DNA from: Skermanella rosea
Lineage (GTDB): Bacteria > Pseudomonadota > Alphaproteobacteria > Azospirillales > Azospirillaceae
NCBI RefSeq assembly: GCF_016806835.2
Contig: NZ_CP086113.1
Coordinates: forward strand, 1 to 64,000
DNA length: 64,000 nucleotides
Direction: 5' to 3'
Under the pieces are notes generated by a model. That model saw only the letters and a program-made list of their open reading frames with translations, was not told where the DNA came from and did no database searches. The translations under genes and the position numbers were made by a program. Below, one piece after another: positions 8,896 through 16,562 of this stretch; the stretch's first letter is position 1, and each line of letters begins with the position of its first letter.

Positions 8896-9831
8896 ATGGG
8901 CCTGCACGCCGCCGCGCCTGCCGCCGGCACCGTCCCGGGCGCCCAGGGGACCGTCGCGAAGGTCGCGCTGATCCTGGCGATCGGGCTGTTCTGGGGCGGC
9001 AACTGGCCGGCCGTGAAGACGGTGCTGTTCGAGCTGCCGCCCATCACGCTCCGCGCCATCGGCTTCTCCACCGGGGCGCTGGCGCTGCTGGCCTGGGCGC
9101 GCGCCAGGGGACTGCCGCTGAAGGTGCCTGCGGCGGAAATCCCGTGGCTGGCGGCGACGGGGCTGCTCAACATCCTCGCCTTCAATCTCTGCACGGCCTT
9201 CGCGCAGCTGATGATGCCGACCTCGCGCGCCGCCATCATCGCCTTCACCATGCCGGTCTGGGCGGCCCTGCTGGCGATCCCCCTGCTGGGCGAGCGGCCG
9301 GGCGGGCGGCAGGTGGTCGGCCTGGCGCTCGGGCTGGGCGGGCTGCTGGTGCTGCTCGGGCCGGAGGCCCTGCGGGGCGGCGCCGGCGATCTCGCGGGAC
9401 CGTTCCTGGTCGTCACGGCGGCGGTGTCCTGGGCCCTGGGGACCGTGCTGATGAAGCGGCGCGGTTCCTGGCGGAGCCACGTCGCCGTGGTGACCGGCTG
9501 GCAGTACGCCCTGTCGGCCCTGCCGGTGATCGTCCTGGCGGCCGTGCTGGAATCAGCGCCGGGGCCTGCCTCCTGGCACCTGCCGACCTGGCTGGCCCTG
9601 GGCTATCACCTCGTCTTCTCCATCTGCATCGCGCAGATCCTGTGGTTCGTCATCGTCAAGCGGCTCACGGTGGCCCAATCGACCATCGCCACCCTGGTGA
9701 TCCCGGTGGTGGGGGTCGCCGGCTCCATCCTGGTGCTCGGCGATCCGCTGACGGCGCGCGTGCTGATCGCCCTCGCCCTGGTGGTCTCCGCCGTGGCCTG
9801 CGTCATGGTGCGGCGGCGCCGGAGCGACTGA
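8896..9831 (+). CDS. EamA/DMT-family inner-membrane transporter
   Basis: A 311-aa hydrophobic protein with about ten transmembrane helices in two EamA repeats. The first repeat begins ALILAIGLFWGGNWPAVKTV and the second near DLAGPFLVVTAAVSWALGTV, the typical internal duplication of drug/metabolite transporters. The start at 8896 is 5 bp after the cupin stop; the ribosome site is weak, so translation may depend on coupling. Such proteins usually export metabolites or amino acids; here it could relieve accumulation of a product of the operon (inference). Confidence 0.88.
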   Translation: MGLHAAAPAAGTVPGAQGTVAKVALILAIGLFWGGNWPAVKTVLFELPPITLRAIGFSTGALALLAWARARGLPLKVPAAEIPWLAATGLLNILAFNLCTAFAQLMMPTSRAAIIAFTMPVWAALLAIPLLGERPGGRQVVGLALGLGGLLVLLGPEALRGGAGDLAGPFLVVTAAVSWALGTVLMKRRGSWRSHVAVVTGWQYALSALPVIVLAAVLESAPGPASWHLPTWLALGYHLVFSICIAQILWFVIVKRLTVAQSTIATLVIPVVGVAGSILVLGDPLTARVLIALALVVSAVACVMVRRRRSD

Positions 9832-9849
9832 AGAAAAAGGAGGAATCCA

Positions 9850-11151
9850 ATGGACAAAGGCTCGGTATCCGAAACCGGCCTGCCGGACGGCGGGCTGCGG
9901 CAGGCCGTCATCGACGCGGTGGACGGGCTTCAGGACGCCAACGTGGCGCTGCTGTCCGCCCTGGTTCGGGAACCGTCCACGCTCGGCAACGAGCAGGGCG
10001 CCCAGGTGGTCATGGCGTCGGCGTTCGCCGACCTGGGGCTGGAGGTGGACCGCTTCGCCATCGACGAGGACGCGATCCGCGCCCTGCCCGGCTACTCCCC
10101 GTCGGTCGTGTCCTACGACGGGCGCGAGAACGTGGTGGGGATCCACCGGCCGCGCGAGGCGACCGGGCGCTCGCTCATCCTGAACGGCCATATCGACGTG
10201 GTCCCGGAAGGGCCGGCGGAGGTCTGGAGCAACCCGCCCTATGAACCGGTGGTGCGCGGCGGGCGGCTCTACGGACGCGGGTCCGGCGACATGAAGGCCG
10301 GCATCGCCGCCTATACCACCGCCTTCCGGGCGCTCCGCGAGTTGGGCTTCGCCCCGGCGGCGCCGGTCTATCTCCAGTCCGTGGTGGAGGAGGAGTGCAC
10401 CGGCAACGGCGCGCTGGCCTGCCTCCACCGCGGCTACCGGGCCGACGCGGCGGTCATCCCCGAGCCCTTCGACCATACCCTCATGACGGCGCAGCTCGGC
10501 GTGATGTGGGTGCGCCTGACGGTGACGGGCAAGCCGGCGCATGTGCTGGACACCTCGGCCGGGAGCAACGCCATCGAGAGCGCCTTCGCCCTGATGGACC
10601 GGCTGCGCCGGCTGGAGGAGCGCTGGAACGAGCCCGCACACCGGCATCCGGCCTATGCCGGCCACCGGCACCCGGTCAATTTCAACCTGGGACGGATCGA
10701 GGGCGGGGAATGGACGTCGTCGGTTCCGTCGCGCTGCACGATCGACGTCAGGGTCGGCTTCTATCCCGGCATGACCACGGCCGAGGTGCGGGAAGCCATC
10801 CTGGAAACCGTGGGGGAGGCGCGACGCGAGCTCGGGGGGCTGCGGGTCGAGGTCGAGTGGCGGGGCTTCCAGGCCGAGGGCTGCGTCATCGACCGGGGAC
10901 ACCCGATGATGCGCCTGCTGGCCGACAGCCACCGGACGGTGCGCGGCGGCGAGCCGGCCGACCTGGCGGCGACCTGCACCACCGACGCCCGTTTCTTCAA
11001 TCTGTACGGAGACACGCCGGCCACCTGCTACGGTCCCGAGGCCGACAGCATCCACGGCATCGACGAGTCCGTGTCGCTCGACAGCCTGCGCGACGTGACG
11101 CGCGTCCTCGCCCTGTTCATGGCGGGCTGGTGCGGGCTGGAGCGCCGGTGA
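9850..11151 (+). CDS. M20-family metallopeptidase/deacylase (ArgE/DapE type)
   Basis: A 433-aa two-zinc hydrolase. Metal ligands and catalytic residues are visible in order: NGHIDVVP, GRGSGDMKAG, VEEECTGNG and a later EP segment, plus the C-terminal GIDESV. The dimerisation domain starts near GVMWVRLTVTGKPAH. It has no signal peptide. A strong AAGGAGG 7 nt upstream supports the ATG. Family members remove acyl groups from amino acids or succinyl/acetyl intermediates. It closes the operon begun by the aldolase gene. Confidence 0.92.
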   Translation: MDKGSVSETGLPDGGLRQAVIDAVDGLQDANVALLSALVREPSTLGNEQGAQVVMASAFADLGLEVDRFAIDEDAIRALPGYSPSVVSYDGRENVVGIHRPREATGRSLILNGHIDVVPEGPAEVWSNPPYEPVVRGGRLYGRGSGDMKAGIAAYTTAFRALRELGFAPAAPVYLQSVVEEECTGNGALACLHRGYRADAAVIPEPFDHTLMTAQLGVMWVRLTVTGKPAHVLDTSAGSNAIESAFALMDRLRRLEERWNEPAHRHPAYAGHRHPVNFNLGRIEGGEWTSSVPSRCTIDVRVGFYPGMTTAEVREAILETVGEARRELGGLRVEVEWRGFQAEGCVIDRGHPMMRLLADSHRTVRGGEPADLAATCTTDARFFNLYGDTPATCYGPEADSIHGIDESVSLDSLRDVTRVLALFMAGWCGLERR

Positions 11152-11168
11152 GCGGACCGGTCCGAAAA

Positions 11169-11196
11169 GGCTCCCGGGGCCGAGGACCCGGGAGCC
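11169..11196 (-). terminator. Rho-independent terminator at convergent gene ends
   Basis: A perfect 10-bp inverted repeat, ggctcccggg / cccgggagcc, encloses an 8-nt loop. Read leftward it is followed by TTTT, so it terminates the leftward DUF1476 gene whose stop codon is 10 bp away. It also lies 17 bp after the rightward M20 gene and may slow read-through there, although no T-run follows on that strand. Confidence 0.75.
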
Positions 11197-11205
11197 GGAG
11201 CGGGT

Positions 11206-11556
11206 TCAGGCGGGGGCGTGGCGGGGTGCCGGCGCGCCGGTGTCCCGGATCTCCGCCTCGGCGAGGGTCAGGAGATGTTCCGCCTCGCGCTCGACCAGGG
11301 TCCGCGGGATGTCGCAGCCGTCGCGGACCAGGTCCAGGAACACCCGGTCCACGATCAGCCGGTTCCCCCGAGGCTCCATCTGCAGGCCCACCAGCACGTC
11401 GGCGTATTCGGCGGCCTGGGAGGGCGTCAGCCGCCTCTTTCCGGCCGCCCAGGCGGCCAGCCGCCTCGCCCGGCGGACCTGCGCCCGGAACAGGAGCTGC
11501 TGACCCAGCGAGAACTGCGCCTCGATGCCGTTCTGTCTCTCGGTCGACGGATACAT
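11206..11556 (-). CDS. DUF1476 protein, homologue of F1-ATPase inhibitor zeta
   Basis: A 116-aa helical protein. The pattern ERQNGIEAQFSLGQQLLFRA, followed by VRRARRLAAWAA, an SQAAEYADVLVGLQM stretch, VFLDLVRDGCDIPRTLVER and a final helix, matches DUF1476, whose best known member is the zeta subunit that inhibits alphaproteobacterial F1-ATPase. Start at 11556 is chosen because GGAG lies 8 nt upstream; an upstream in-frame ATG at 11592 lacks one. The gene is far from any ATP synthase genes and sits among membrane-stress genes, so it may be a divergent paralogue rather than the housekeeping inhibitor (inference). Confidence 0.75.
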   Translation of the reverse strand: MYPSTERQNGIEAQFSLGQQLLFRAQVRRARRLAAWAAGKRRLTPSQAAEYADVLVGLQMEPRGNRLIVDRVFLDLVRDGCDIPRTLVEREAEHLLTLAEAEIRDTGAPAPRHAPA

Positions 11557-11660
11557 GCCAAAACTCCTCGCAAGGTGGCTGATGGTTTGCACGGAGCCCG
11601 GAAGGCTCCTGGAAGAACGCGGGACGGGGTGTCTTCATCCCCGGCATCCGGCACCGCCGC

Positions 11661-12347
11661 TCACGCGGGGCCGTCCGGCGGCCGCTGTTCCGGAAGGATG
11701 CGGTTCCGGCCGGAGGCGTCGCGGTAGACCGCGCCGATCCGGTCGATCCACACCAGGGCGAGGGCGGCCAGGATGAAGGAGAAGAAGATAGCCAGCTTCC
11801 ACACCAGCACCTCGCTCCGGTACTGCTCGACATCGATCATGATCTTGAGAAGGTAGATCGACGAGATCGTGATGATGGTCGAACCGATCTTGATCTTGAG
11901 GGACCCGGGGTCGAGGCGCGCCAGCCAGGACACCGTCATGCTGCGATGGGACACGATCGGACCGACGAAGTTCTCGTAGTTGCTGATGATCACCATGACG
12001 ACCAGGCTGGCCACCAGGGCGAAGTCGATCAGCGACAGGATGATGGCGAGCGCCTCCACGCCGGACATCTCGTCGTAATCCTGGGCCATGGCGTAGATCA
12101 GCCGGGCATAGACGATGGCGTAGACGCCCAGTGCTACCACCAGGCCCAGGTAGAAGATGACCAGGAGGTAGCGGCTGACCAGGATCAGCCGTCCGACGAT
12201 CCGGTCGAAACCGTTGGCCGCGGTGCCCCGCCCGCGGGGCGCCGGGGCGGCGTGGGGATAGTCCGCCGGCACCGGCAAGGGCTCGGGCACCGCGCCCTTC
12301 TGGCGGGGTGGCTCGAGAGTCGGGGTCAGGGGCGGAATCGTCATCAT
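11661..12347 (-). CDS. UPF0114 (YqhA/TIGR00645) family membrane protein
   Basis: A 228-aa inner-membrane protein with about four transmembrane helices. The core matches YqhA: SRYLLVIFYLGLVVAL, LSLIDFALVASLVVMVIISN, YENFVGPI, SWLARLDPGSLKIKIGSTI, then SIYLLKIMID. An extra proline-rich cytoplasmic lead of about 45 residues precedes the domain. The function of this family is unknown. The ATG overlaps the stop of the DUF2333 gene (ATGA), so the pair is translationally coupled and probably works together at the membrane (inference). Confidence 0.88.
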   Translation of the reverse strand: MMTIPPLTPTLEPPRQKGAVPEPLPVPADYPHAAPAPRGRGTAANGFDRIVGRLILVSRYLLVIFYLGLVVALGVYAIVYARLIYAMAQDYDEMSGVEALAIILSLIDFALVASLVVMVIISNYENFVGPIVSHRSMTVSWLARLDPGSLKIKIGSTIITISSIYLLKIMIDVEQYRSEVLVWKLAIFFSFILAALALVWIDRIGAVYRDASGRNRILPEQRPPDGPA

Positions 12348-13321
12348 ACTCCCAGGACCTTGGTGACTTCGTTGAGCTGGACCAGGGCGCGCAGGAGATA
12401 GAAGCCCTGGCTGGCGAGATGGCTGGCGAACATCGCGCTGTCGGTGGAGGCGTCGAGCACCACGGTCGGCTGCAGGACGGCGGCTTCGCGCAGGCTTTCC
12501 ATGGTCTGCGCCCAGACGGTCTGTAGGTTCCGCTCCTGGATGACCCGCTCGAAATCGCGGCCGACCTCCCGCAGCAGCAGGTAATAGGCGTAGAGTTTGC
12601 CCTTGTTCTGGTAGAACAGGTCGTCGGCGCCCCGGTTGAGGATGAAGCCGCTCGACCGTTCCAGGTGCGCGTCGATCAGCGCCGACTGCGATCCCAGGTC
12701 GGCGGCGACGCGCTGGACCGTGGCCGCGAGACTGTCGGCCCGCCGGTCGAACACCGCCTGCCCCTCGGCCAGGCGCGTGTTGTAGGACACCAGGGCGCGC
12801 AGGGCCGCGCGGTACTGGTCCTCGCTGGGGATGGTCGGCATCAGCGACTTGCTGAAGTCGATGATCCAGACATTGCCGGGGAACTGCAGGAGCCCGGCGG
12901 CCCGCTCCAGGTCGGGGTCCGCCTGGGACGACCCGCGCGCACGGCCGAGCTGGTCGAGCAGCTCGAAAGACAGGCGCCCGACCGCGCTGATGATGCCCTG
13001 CTGGAAATTGGGCGTATTGTCGAGCAGCCCGTCCGGCGTGAACCAGGGATCGTTCGGCTGCCATTGGTGCGTCACGACTTCTCGCTCGATCAGGGCCGCC
13101 GCCATGTTGACGGTGTAGCTCCCGCCGGCGACGGGATTGGGCGGGACGAAGCCGGTGTCGTCTTCGATGCGATGCGAGGCGAAATTGCCGATCACCAGAT
13201 AGGCGGTGACCAGAACCGCCAGGACGACCAGGATCCGCACCGTTCTCTGCTGCCAGGAGGTCGCAGGACTGCCGATCCGGCCGCGCCGGGGCAGGCGCAA
13301 GGTTTCACTGAACAGGACCAT
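12344..13321 (-). CDS. DUF2333-family membrane-anchored protein
   Basis: A 325-aa protein with a basic N-terminus, one transmembrane helix at about residues 29-46 (VRILVVLAVLVTAYLVIGNF) and a large, largely helical periplasmic part. Recognisable DUF2333 stretches are MAAALIEREV, DGLLDNTPNFQQGIISAVGR and LYAYYLLLREVGRDF. Function is unknown in the family. It is coupled by ATGA overlap to the UPF0114 gene. It lies 93 bp downstream of the SPW-repeat gene, with a strong stem-loop in between. Confidence 0.8.
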   Translation of the reverse strand: MVLFSETLRLPRRGRIGSPATSWQQRTVRILVVLAVLVTAYLVIGNFASHRIEDDTGFVPPNPVAGGSYTVNMAAALIEREVVTHQWQPNDPWFTPDGLLDNTPNFQQGIISAVGRLSFELLDQLGRARGSSQADPDLERAAGLLQFPGNVWIIDFSKSLMPTIPSEDQYRAALRALVSYNTRLAEGQAVFDRRADSLAATVQRVAADLGSQSALIDAHLERSSGFILNRGADDLFYQNKGKLYAYYLLLREVGRDFERVIQERNLQTVWAQTMESLREAAVLQPTVVLDASTDSAMFASHLASQGFYLLRALVQLNEVTKVLGV

Positions 13322-13380
13322 TCGGTATCTCCGCCAAGGGACCGGCCAAAGGACCGGCCAGGGACCGGGATGCCGGACGA

Positions 13381-13407
13381 GCGGGACGGGCCGGCGGCCC
13401 GTCCCGC
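13381..13407. terminator. Strong stem-loop between SPW and DUF2333 genes
   Basis: Perfect 12-bp arms (gcgggacgggcc / ggcccgtcccgc) around a 3-nt loop lie 7 bp after the SPW-gene stop. No T-run follows on the leftward strand, so it may be a Rho-assisted terminator, an attenuator or an mRNA-stabilising hairpin. Just beyond it, at about 13339-13369, ggaccgg recurs three times. Confidence 0.5.
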
Positions 13408-13414
13408 GACGGCA

Positions 13415-13816
13415 TCAGGTCGAGCGCGCGTCCGGCCCGATCTGGTCCGGGGTTTCGGCTTCCCGCGGTCCGAAGAGCCGCCAGATGCCGACCGCCCCGA
13501 CCGCCAGGCCGACGATGACGTGGGTCCAGGAAGCCACGGCCACCGTGGAGAAGCCGAGCACCCAGGGAGCCAGGAAGGTGGCGAGCCCGAGAACGATGTA
13601 GGCCCACTTGTTCCAGTCCGCCGTGGCCAGCAGCATCTTCGCCGATACCGCGATGAGGACCGCGCCGACGATATGGGCGGTCCAGACCGCCGTGCCGGCC
13701 TCGCCGAATTCGGCCACCAGGGGGGCGAAGAACAGGACGATGCCCGCGATCAGCGCCAGGACATCATGCGGGGAACGGGCGGCGAAGAGCGAGCCGCCGA
13801 TTTGCTTCCGTGTCAT
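13415..13816 (-). CDS. SPW-repeat membrane protein
   Basis: A 133-aa membrane protein with four predicted helices arranged as two SPW-type repeats. The duplicated pattern is helix-loop-W: FFAPLVAEFG...WTAHIVGAVLI and FLAPWVLGFS...WTHVIVGLAVG. The function of SPW proteins is unknown. GGGAGGT lies 4 nt before the ATG at 13816. The ATG overlaps the stop of the preceding small membrane gene (ATGA), indicating coupling. Confidence 0.85.
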   Translation of the reverse strand: MTRKQIGGSLFAARSPHDVLALIAGIVLFFAPLVAEFGEAGTAVWTAHIVGAVLIAVSAKMLLATADWNKWAYIVLGLATFLAPWVLGFSTVAVASWTHVIVGLAVGAVGIWRLFGPREAETPDQIGPDARST

Positions 13817-14265
13817 TGTGACCTCCCGATAGGTTGAGCGGGGAGCAGCGTCTCCCCCGTCCGGCAAAGGGACAAATCAATGGGGCCGTCCGACGGCCGG
13901 TCGTGTCCGCCATCCCCGGCCAGGCCGGCGAAACCGTCCCGCCCGAGGATCAGGCCGACGCCGATGAAATAACTTCCGACGACCACGCCCGGCAGGCCGC
14001 CCGCCCAGAAGCCGAGCGCCAGGCAGCCGGCCGACGGGACGGCGAGACAATGGGCCAGCAGGGGATGGCGGGTCAGCGCCTCCGCCATGGGCGCGAAGCC
14101 GCTGCGCCGGAGCAGGTCGAGGCCCCGGCGGCGCATCCCAGCCGGCAGCTTCGCCGCGATCGCCGATACGGGCACGGGGTTGGCGGTGTTGCGGACATCG
14201 GATCGAAACCTTCCGACGTCACGGATACCACTTGAAAGAAGAGCCGAACTCGCAGTGATCGACAT
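13813..14265 (-). CDS. Hypothetical small membrane protein upstream of SPW gene
   Basis: A 150-aa protein of no family I recognise. The first half is basic (RFRSD, GMRRRGLDLLRRSG); the middle holds two hydrophobic stretches, around LLAHCLAVPSAGCLALGFWA and GVVVGSYFIGVGLILG, likely a membrane hairpin. The tail is polar. The start at 14265 follows GGGAGGT by 5 nt. A GTG 6 nt further upstream is less likely. Its TGA overlaps the SPW-gene ATG, which argues that this is a real gene and that the two proteins act together. Confidence 0.65.
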   Translation of the reverse strand: MSITASSALLSSGIRDVGRFRSDVRNTANPVPVSAIAAKLPAGMRRRGLDLLRRSGFAPMAEALTRHPLLAHCLAVPSAGCLALGFWAGGLPGVVVGSYFIGVGLILGRDGFAGLAGDGGHDRPSDGPIDLSLCRTGETLLPAQPIGRSQ

Positions 14266-14304
14266 GACCACCTCCCACGTTCACTTGGTTTTCACTTGAA
14301 AGAA
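14229..14304. repeat. Short repeats at the start of the SPW operon
   Basis: The 8-mer ttcacttg occurs at 14280-14287 and again at 14291-14298, an 11-bp period equal to one helical turn. The longer word cacttgaaagaa at 14293-14304 recurs exactly at 14229-14240, inside the start of the small membrane gene. Repeats with this spacing next to a start codon often bind a regulator. No factor can be named. Confidence 0.4.
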
Positions 14305-14408
14305 CGCGGGGATCGGCGCCTTCATCCGTATGCAGGCAGGGAGTTTTTCATATCCGCCAAAGATTTATTACTTGATACGCGCAGGGAAGCCTTCGGCGTT
14401 CCCGCCGA

Positions 14409-14933
14409 TCAGGACCTCCGTCCGGAAGTCCCGTCGTCCTGTCTGACCACCGGGAAGGTGGCCGAAACATCGTCCAGGCGATAGTGGACGGCCGTCAGGG
14501 CTCCGTCGCGACAGGACAGCCGGATCTCCTGCGGCGGCACGGGCACGTTCCGTCGGAAGAACGGCCCCGCGGACCCCGTGTCCAGGTATTTCGGCAGATG
14601 GAGCACGTCGCCGAGCTTGGTCACGGTATCGATCGAACCGCCCAGGGAAGGATCGAAGCGGAGAAGCACGCCGGTACCAGCTCCGGGTATCGTGATCGGG
14701 CCGATCAGCAGCGGGACATGGGACGCCTGCTCCTGAAGCGCGCGCAATGGCAGGTAGAACGGCGCCTCGGCCGGCGCGACGCCGCAGGATGTCGCGACCA
14801 CGCGCGTGCGCTCGACGGATCGCGCCTCCCCGATCCAGTAACCGGTCGCGAAAGCGGCGGCGATCGCCAGGGTCCCGGCGGCGAGCCCGCGGAGGGACAG
14901 GGTCATGGACCCGATCTTCGACATGCGTCCCAT
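14409..14933 (-). CDS. Hypothetical single-span membrane or exported protein
   Basis: A 174-aa protein with a short basic start, one hydrophobic segment (LAAGTLAIAAAFATGYWIG) and a periplasmic domain with two cysteines (SCGVAP, LSCRDG) that could form a disulphide. No known family is recognised. The ATG at 14933 is preceded by GAGG at 6 nt; a GTG at 14951 is an alternative. It is 72 bp downstream of the anti-sigma gene and may be co-transcribed with the ECF pair. A 7-bp stem-loop at 14960-14980 lies in that gap. Confidence 0.6.
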   Translation of the reverse strand: MGRMSKIGSMTLSLRGLAAGTLAIAAAFATGYWIGEARSVERTRVVATSCGVAPAEAPFYLPLRALQEQASHVPLLIGPITIPGAGTGVLLRFDPSLGGSIDTVTKLGDVLHLPKYLDTGSAGPFFRRNVPVPPQEIRLSCRDGALTAVHYRLDDVSATFPVVRQDDGTSGRRS

Positions 14934-15005
14934 GTTCTGCCTCGATCCCACACGAAGGAGGGCGGCCCGGCAAGCCGCCCCGTTCCTCCCCGGTGCCGGC
15001 CGCCG

Positions 15006-15815
15006 TCAGTCCACCGGTGCGGGCGGACCGACCGCCGTCCGCCCGCTCCGGCTGGCCTCGGTTATCTCGGAGGCGATCGCCGCGATCTGCGCGTCGCTCG
15101 TCTTCGCCACGACCGCGTAGCTCAGCGTCGCGTCGCTCCAGTAGCCCAGGGTCATGGCGTCGCGCTGTCCCAGCTTCAGCCCGGTGTTGCCCTGGTACCG
15201 GTGGGGAGCGATGGTCAGGGTCACGCGGTGCCCGACCTCGTCCTCGTAGACGAGATGGGCAAGCGGCCCCTCCTTGGTGCCGAGCAGACGTCCGCCGACG
15301 AAGTCGATGCTGAGCGCCTTCAGGGACGGGATCGTGACCGTCTGGCCGAGCTCGTTCGACAGCCAGGAGGCCATCTGGACCGGATGCGTCGGATCGATGT
15401 CGGCCGGTCGGAGCGGCTTGTCGGCGAAGACGAGGTGCGCTCCGGCCGCCTCCGCGACATATTCCGGCATCGGCGGGGAGACCTCGGCATAGAGCATGTG
15501 CCCTCCCCAGCCGGAGGCGACGAACAGGACCGCAGCCGCCGCCCGGCGCAGCCAATCGCCCGCGGCGGGGCGTTCGCGCCGCGCGAGCTTCGCGGCGAGC
15601 TGACGTTCGAGGCGGAGCGTCCGGAACGAACCCTCCTCGGCCGGGATCGCGGCGAGCCCGGCGCGCAGCAGTCGCTTCTGCTCGACCAGGGACTCCAGGT
15701 GCGTCCTGTCCTCGGGCTCGCCCGCGAGGATCGCCTCGACATGGGCCTCCCGCTCCGGCGAGAGCTGGCCGTCCACATAGGCGTTCAGGTCGAATTCATT
15801 GATCGCGGGCTTCAT
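15006..15815 (-). CDS. Transmembrane anti-sigma factor
   Basis: A 269-aa protein. The N-terminal cytoplasmic part, INEFDLNAYVDGQLSPERE, is the usual anti-sigma start, and there is no zinc-binding HxxxCxxC motif. One transmembrane helix follows at about residues 92-106 (AAAAVLFVASGWGG), then a periplasmic sensor domain. Its ATG overlaps the sigma-factor stop (ATGA), the standard arrangement for a factor and its inhibitor. It should hold the sigma factor inactive until an envelope signal arrives (known for such pairs; signal here unknown). Confidence 0.85.
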   Translation of the reverse strand: MKPAINEFDLNAYVDGQLSPEREAHVEAILAGEPEDRTHLESLVEQKRLLRAGLAAIPAEEGSFRTLRLERQLAAKLARRERPAAGDWLRRAAAAVLFVASGWGGHMLYAEVSPPMPEYVAEAAGAHLVFADKPLRPADIDPTHPVQMASWLSNELGQTVTIPSLKALSIDFVGGRLLGTKEGPLAHLVYEDEVGHRVTLTIAPHRYQGNTGLKLGQRDAMTLGYWSDATLSYAVVAKTSDAQIAAIASEITEASRSGRTAVGPPAPVD

Positions 15816-16327
15816 TGGCAGCCTCCAACTATCCGGAGCCTCACGCTTTTTGCACCCTCCATGGCACGGCGCAGCGCTTCCCGTCCGCGCGCGATGCGGG
15901 ACATGAAGGTTCCCAGCGGCACGTTGAGGATCTCGGCGGCATCCTTGTATTTCATGTCTTCGAGCGCCATCAGCAGGATCGCTTCCCGTTGCGAGTCCGG
16001 CAGTTCGTCCAGCGCGGCGAGGACCTGCCGGACCTCGACCCGCAGCGACTGGGTCGCCTCCGCGACCGGGTCCGGCAGGGTGGCGCCAGCGGCATCCCGC
16101 ACCTGCCTCTTGCGGGCCGCGCTGATATGCACGTTGTTCATGATCCGGAACAGCCATGCCCGAAGGTCGGTCCCTGATTGATAGCTGTCGATGGCGGCGA
16201 TGGCCCGCGTCAGCGTCTCCTGCACGAGGTCTTCCGCATCGTCGCGGTTCCGCGTCAACACCAGGGCGAAACGGCGCAGGCTGACGACATGCTCGTGAAG
16301 CGTCTCTATGGTCGACTGACGCGCCAT
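15812..16327 (-). CDS. ECF-type RNA polymerase sigma factor
   Basis: A 171-aa sigma factor with region 2 (LVLTRNRDDAEDLVQETLTR, then the LRAWLFRIMNNVHIS promoter-melting helix) and region 4 (LDELPDSQREAILLMALEDM, then the helix-turn-helix DAAEILNVPLGTFMSRIARG). Regions 1 and 3 are absent, as expected for ECF factors. AAGGAGG lies 6 nt before the ATG. The gene is followed by its anti-sigma factor and is divergent from a DUF1127-like gene, both possible targets of autoregulation. Confidence 0.93.
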   Translation of the reverse strand: MARQSTIETLHEHVVSLRRFALVLTRNRDDAEDLVQETLTRAIAAIDSYQSGTDLRAWLFRIMNNVHISAARKRQVRDAAGATLPDPVAEATQSLRVEVRQVLAALDELPDSQREAILLMALEDMKYKDAAEILNVPLGTFMSRIARGREALRRAMEGAKSVRLRIVGGCQ

Positions 16328-16562
16328 GTGCGGCCTCCTTGATCGAATTCGCGGGGAGAACGCCTGAAAATTAACCTTCATCCCTGCCGCCGGGGCTTCG
16401 GCGGGAGGGCAAAATGGGTACCCTGATCCGAGGCGGCAGGGTCCGCCGGGGACGAGGCCGCACCGGCCTCGCGACCGCCGCGCACCTTTTTCATGGCCAT
16501 GCATGAAAATCCGGACTGGCGCGTTCTCCGATCATTCCTGACCGAGCATGAAGGAGAACCCC
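16328..16562. promoter_or_regulatory. Divergent promoter region of ECF sigma and DUF1127-like genes
   Basis: This 235-bp region must hold the sigma-operon promoter and that of the small DUF1127-like gene. An imperfect stem, ccctgccgcc / ggcgggaggg, lies at about 16382-16409. I looked for the GGAAC-type -35 element used by EcfG-like factors and did not find it on either strand. Confidence 0.35.
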
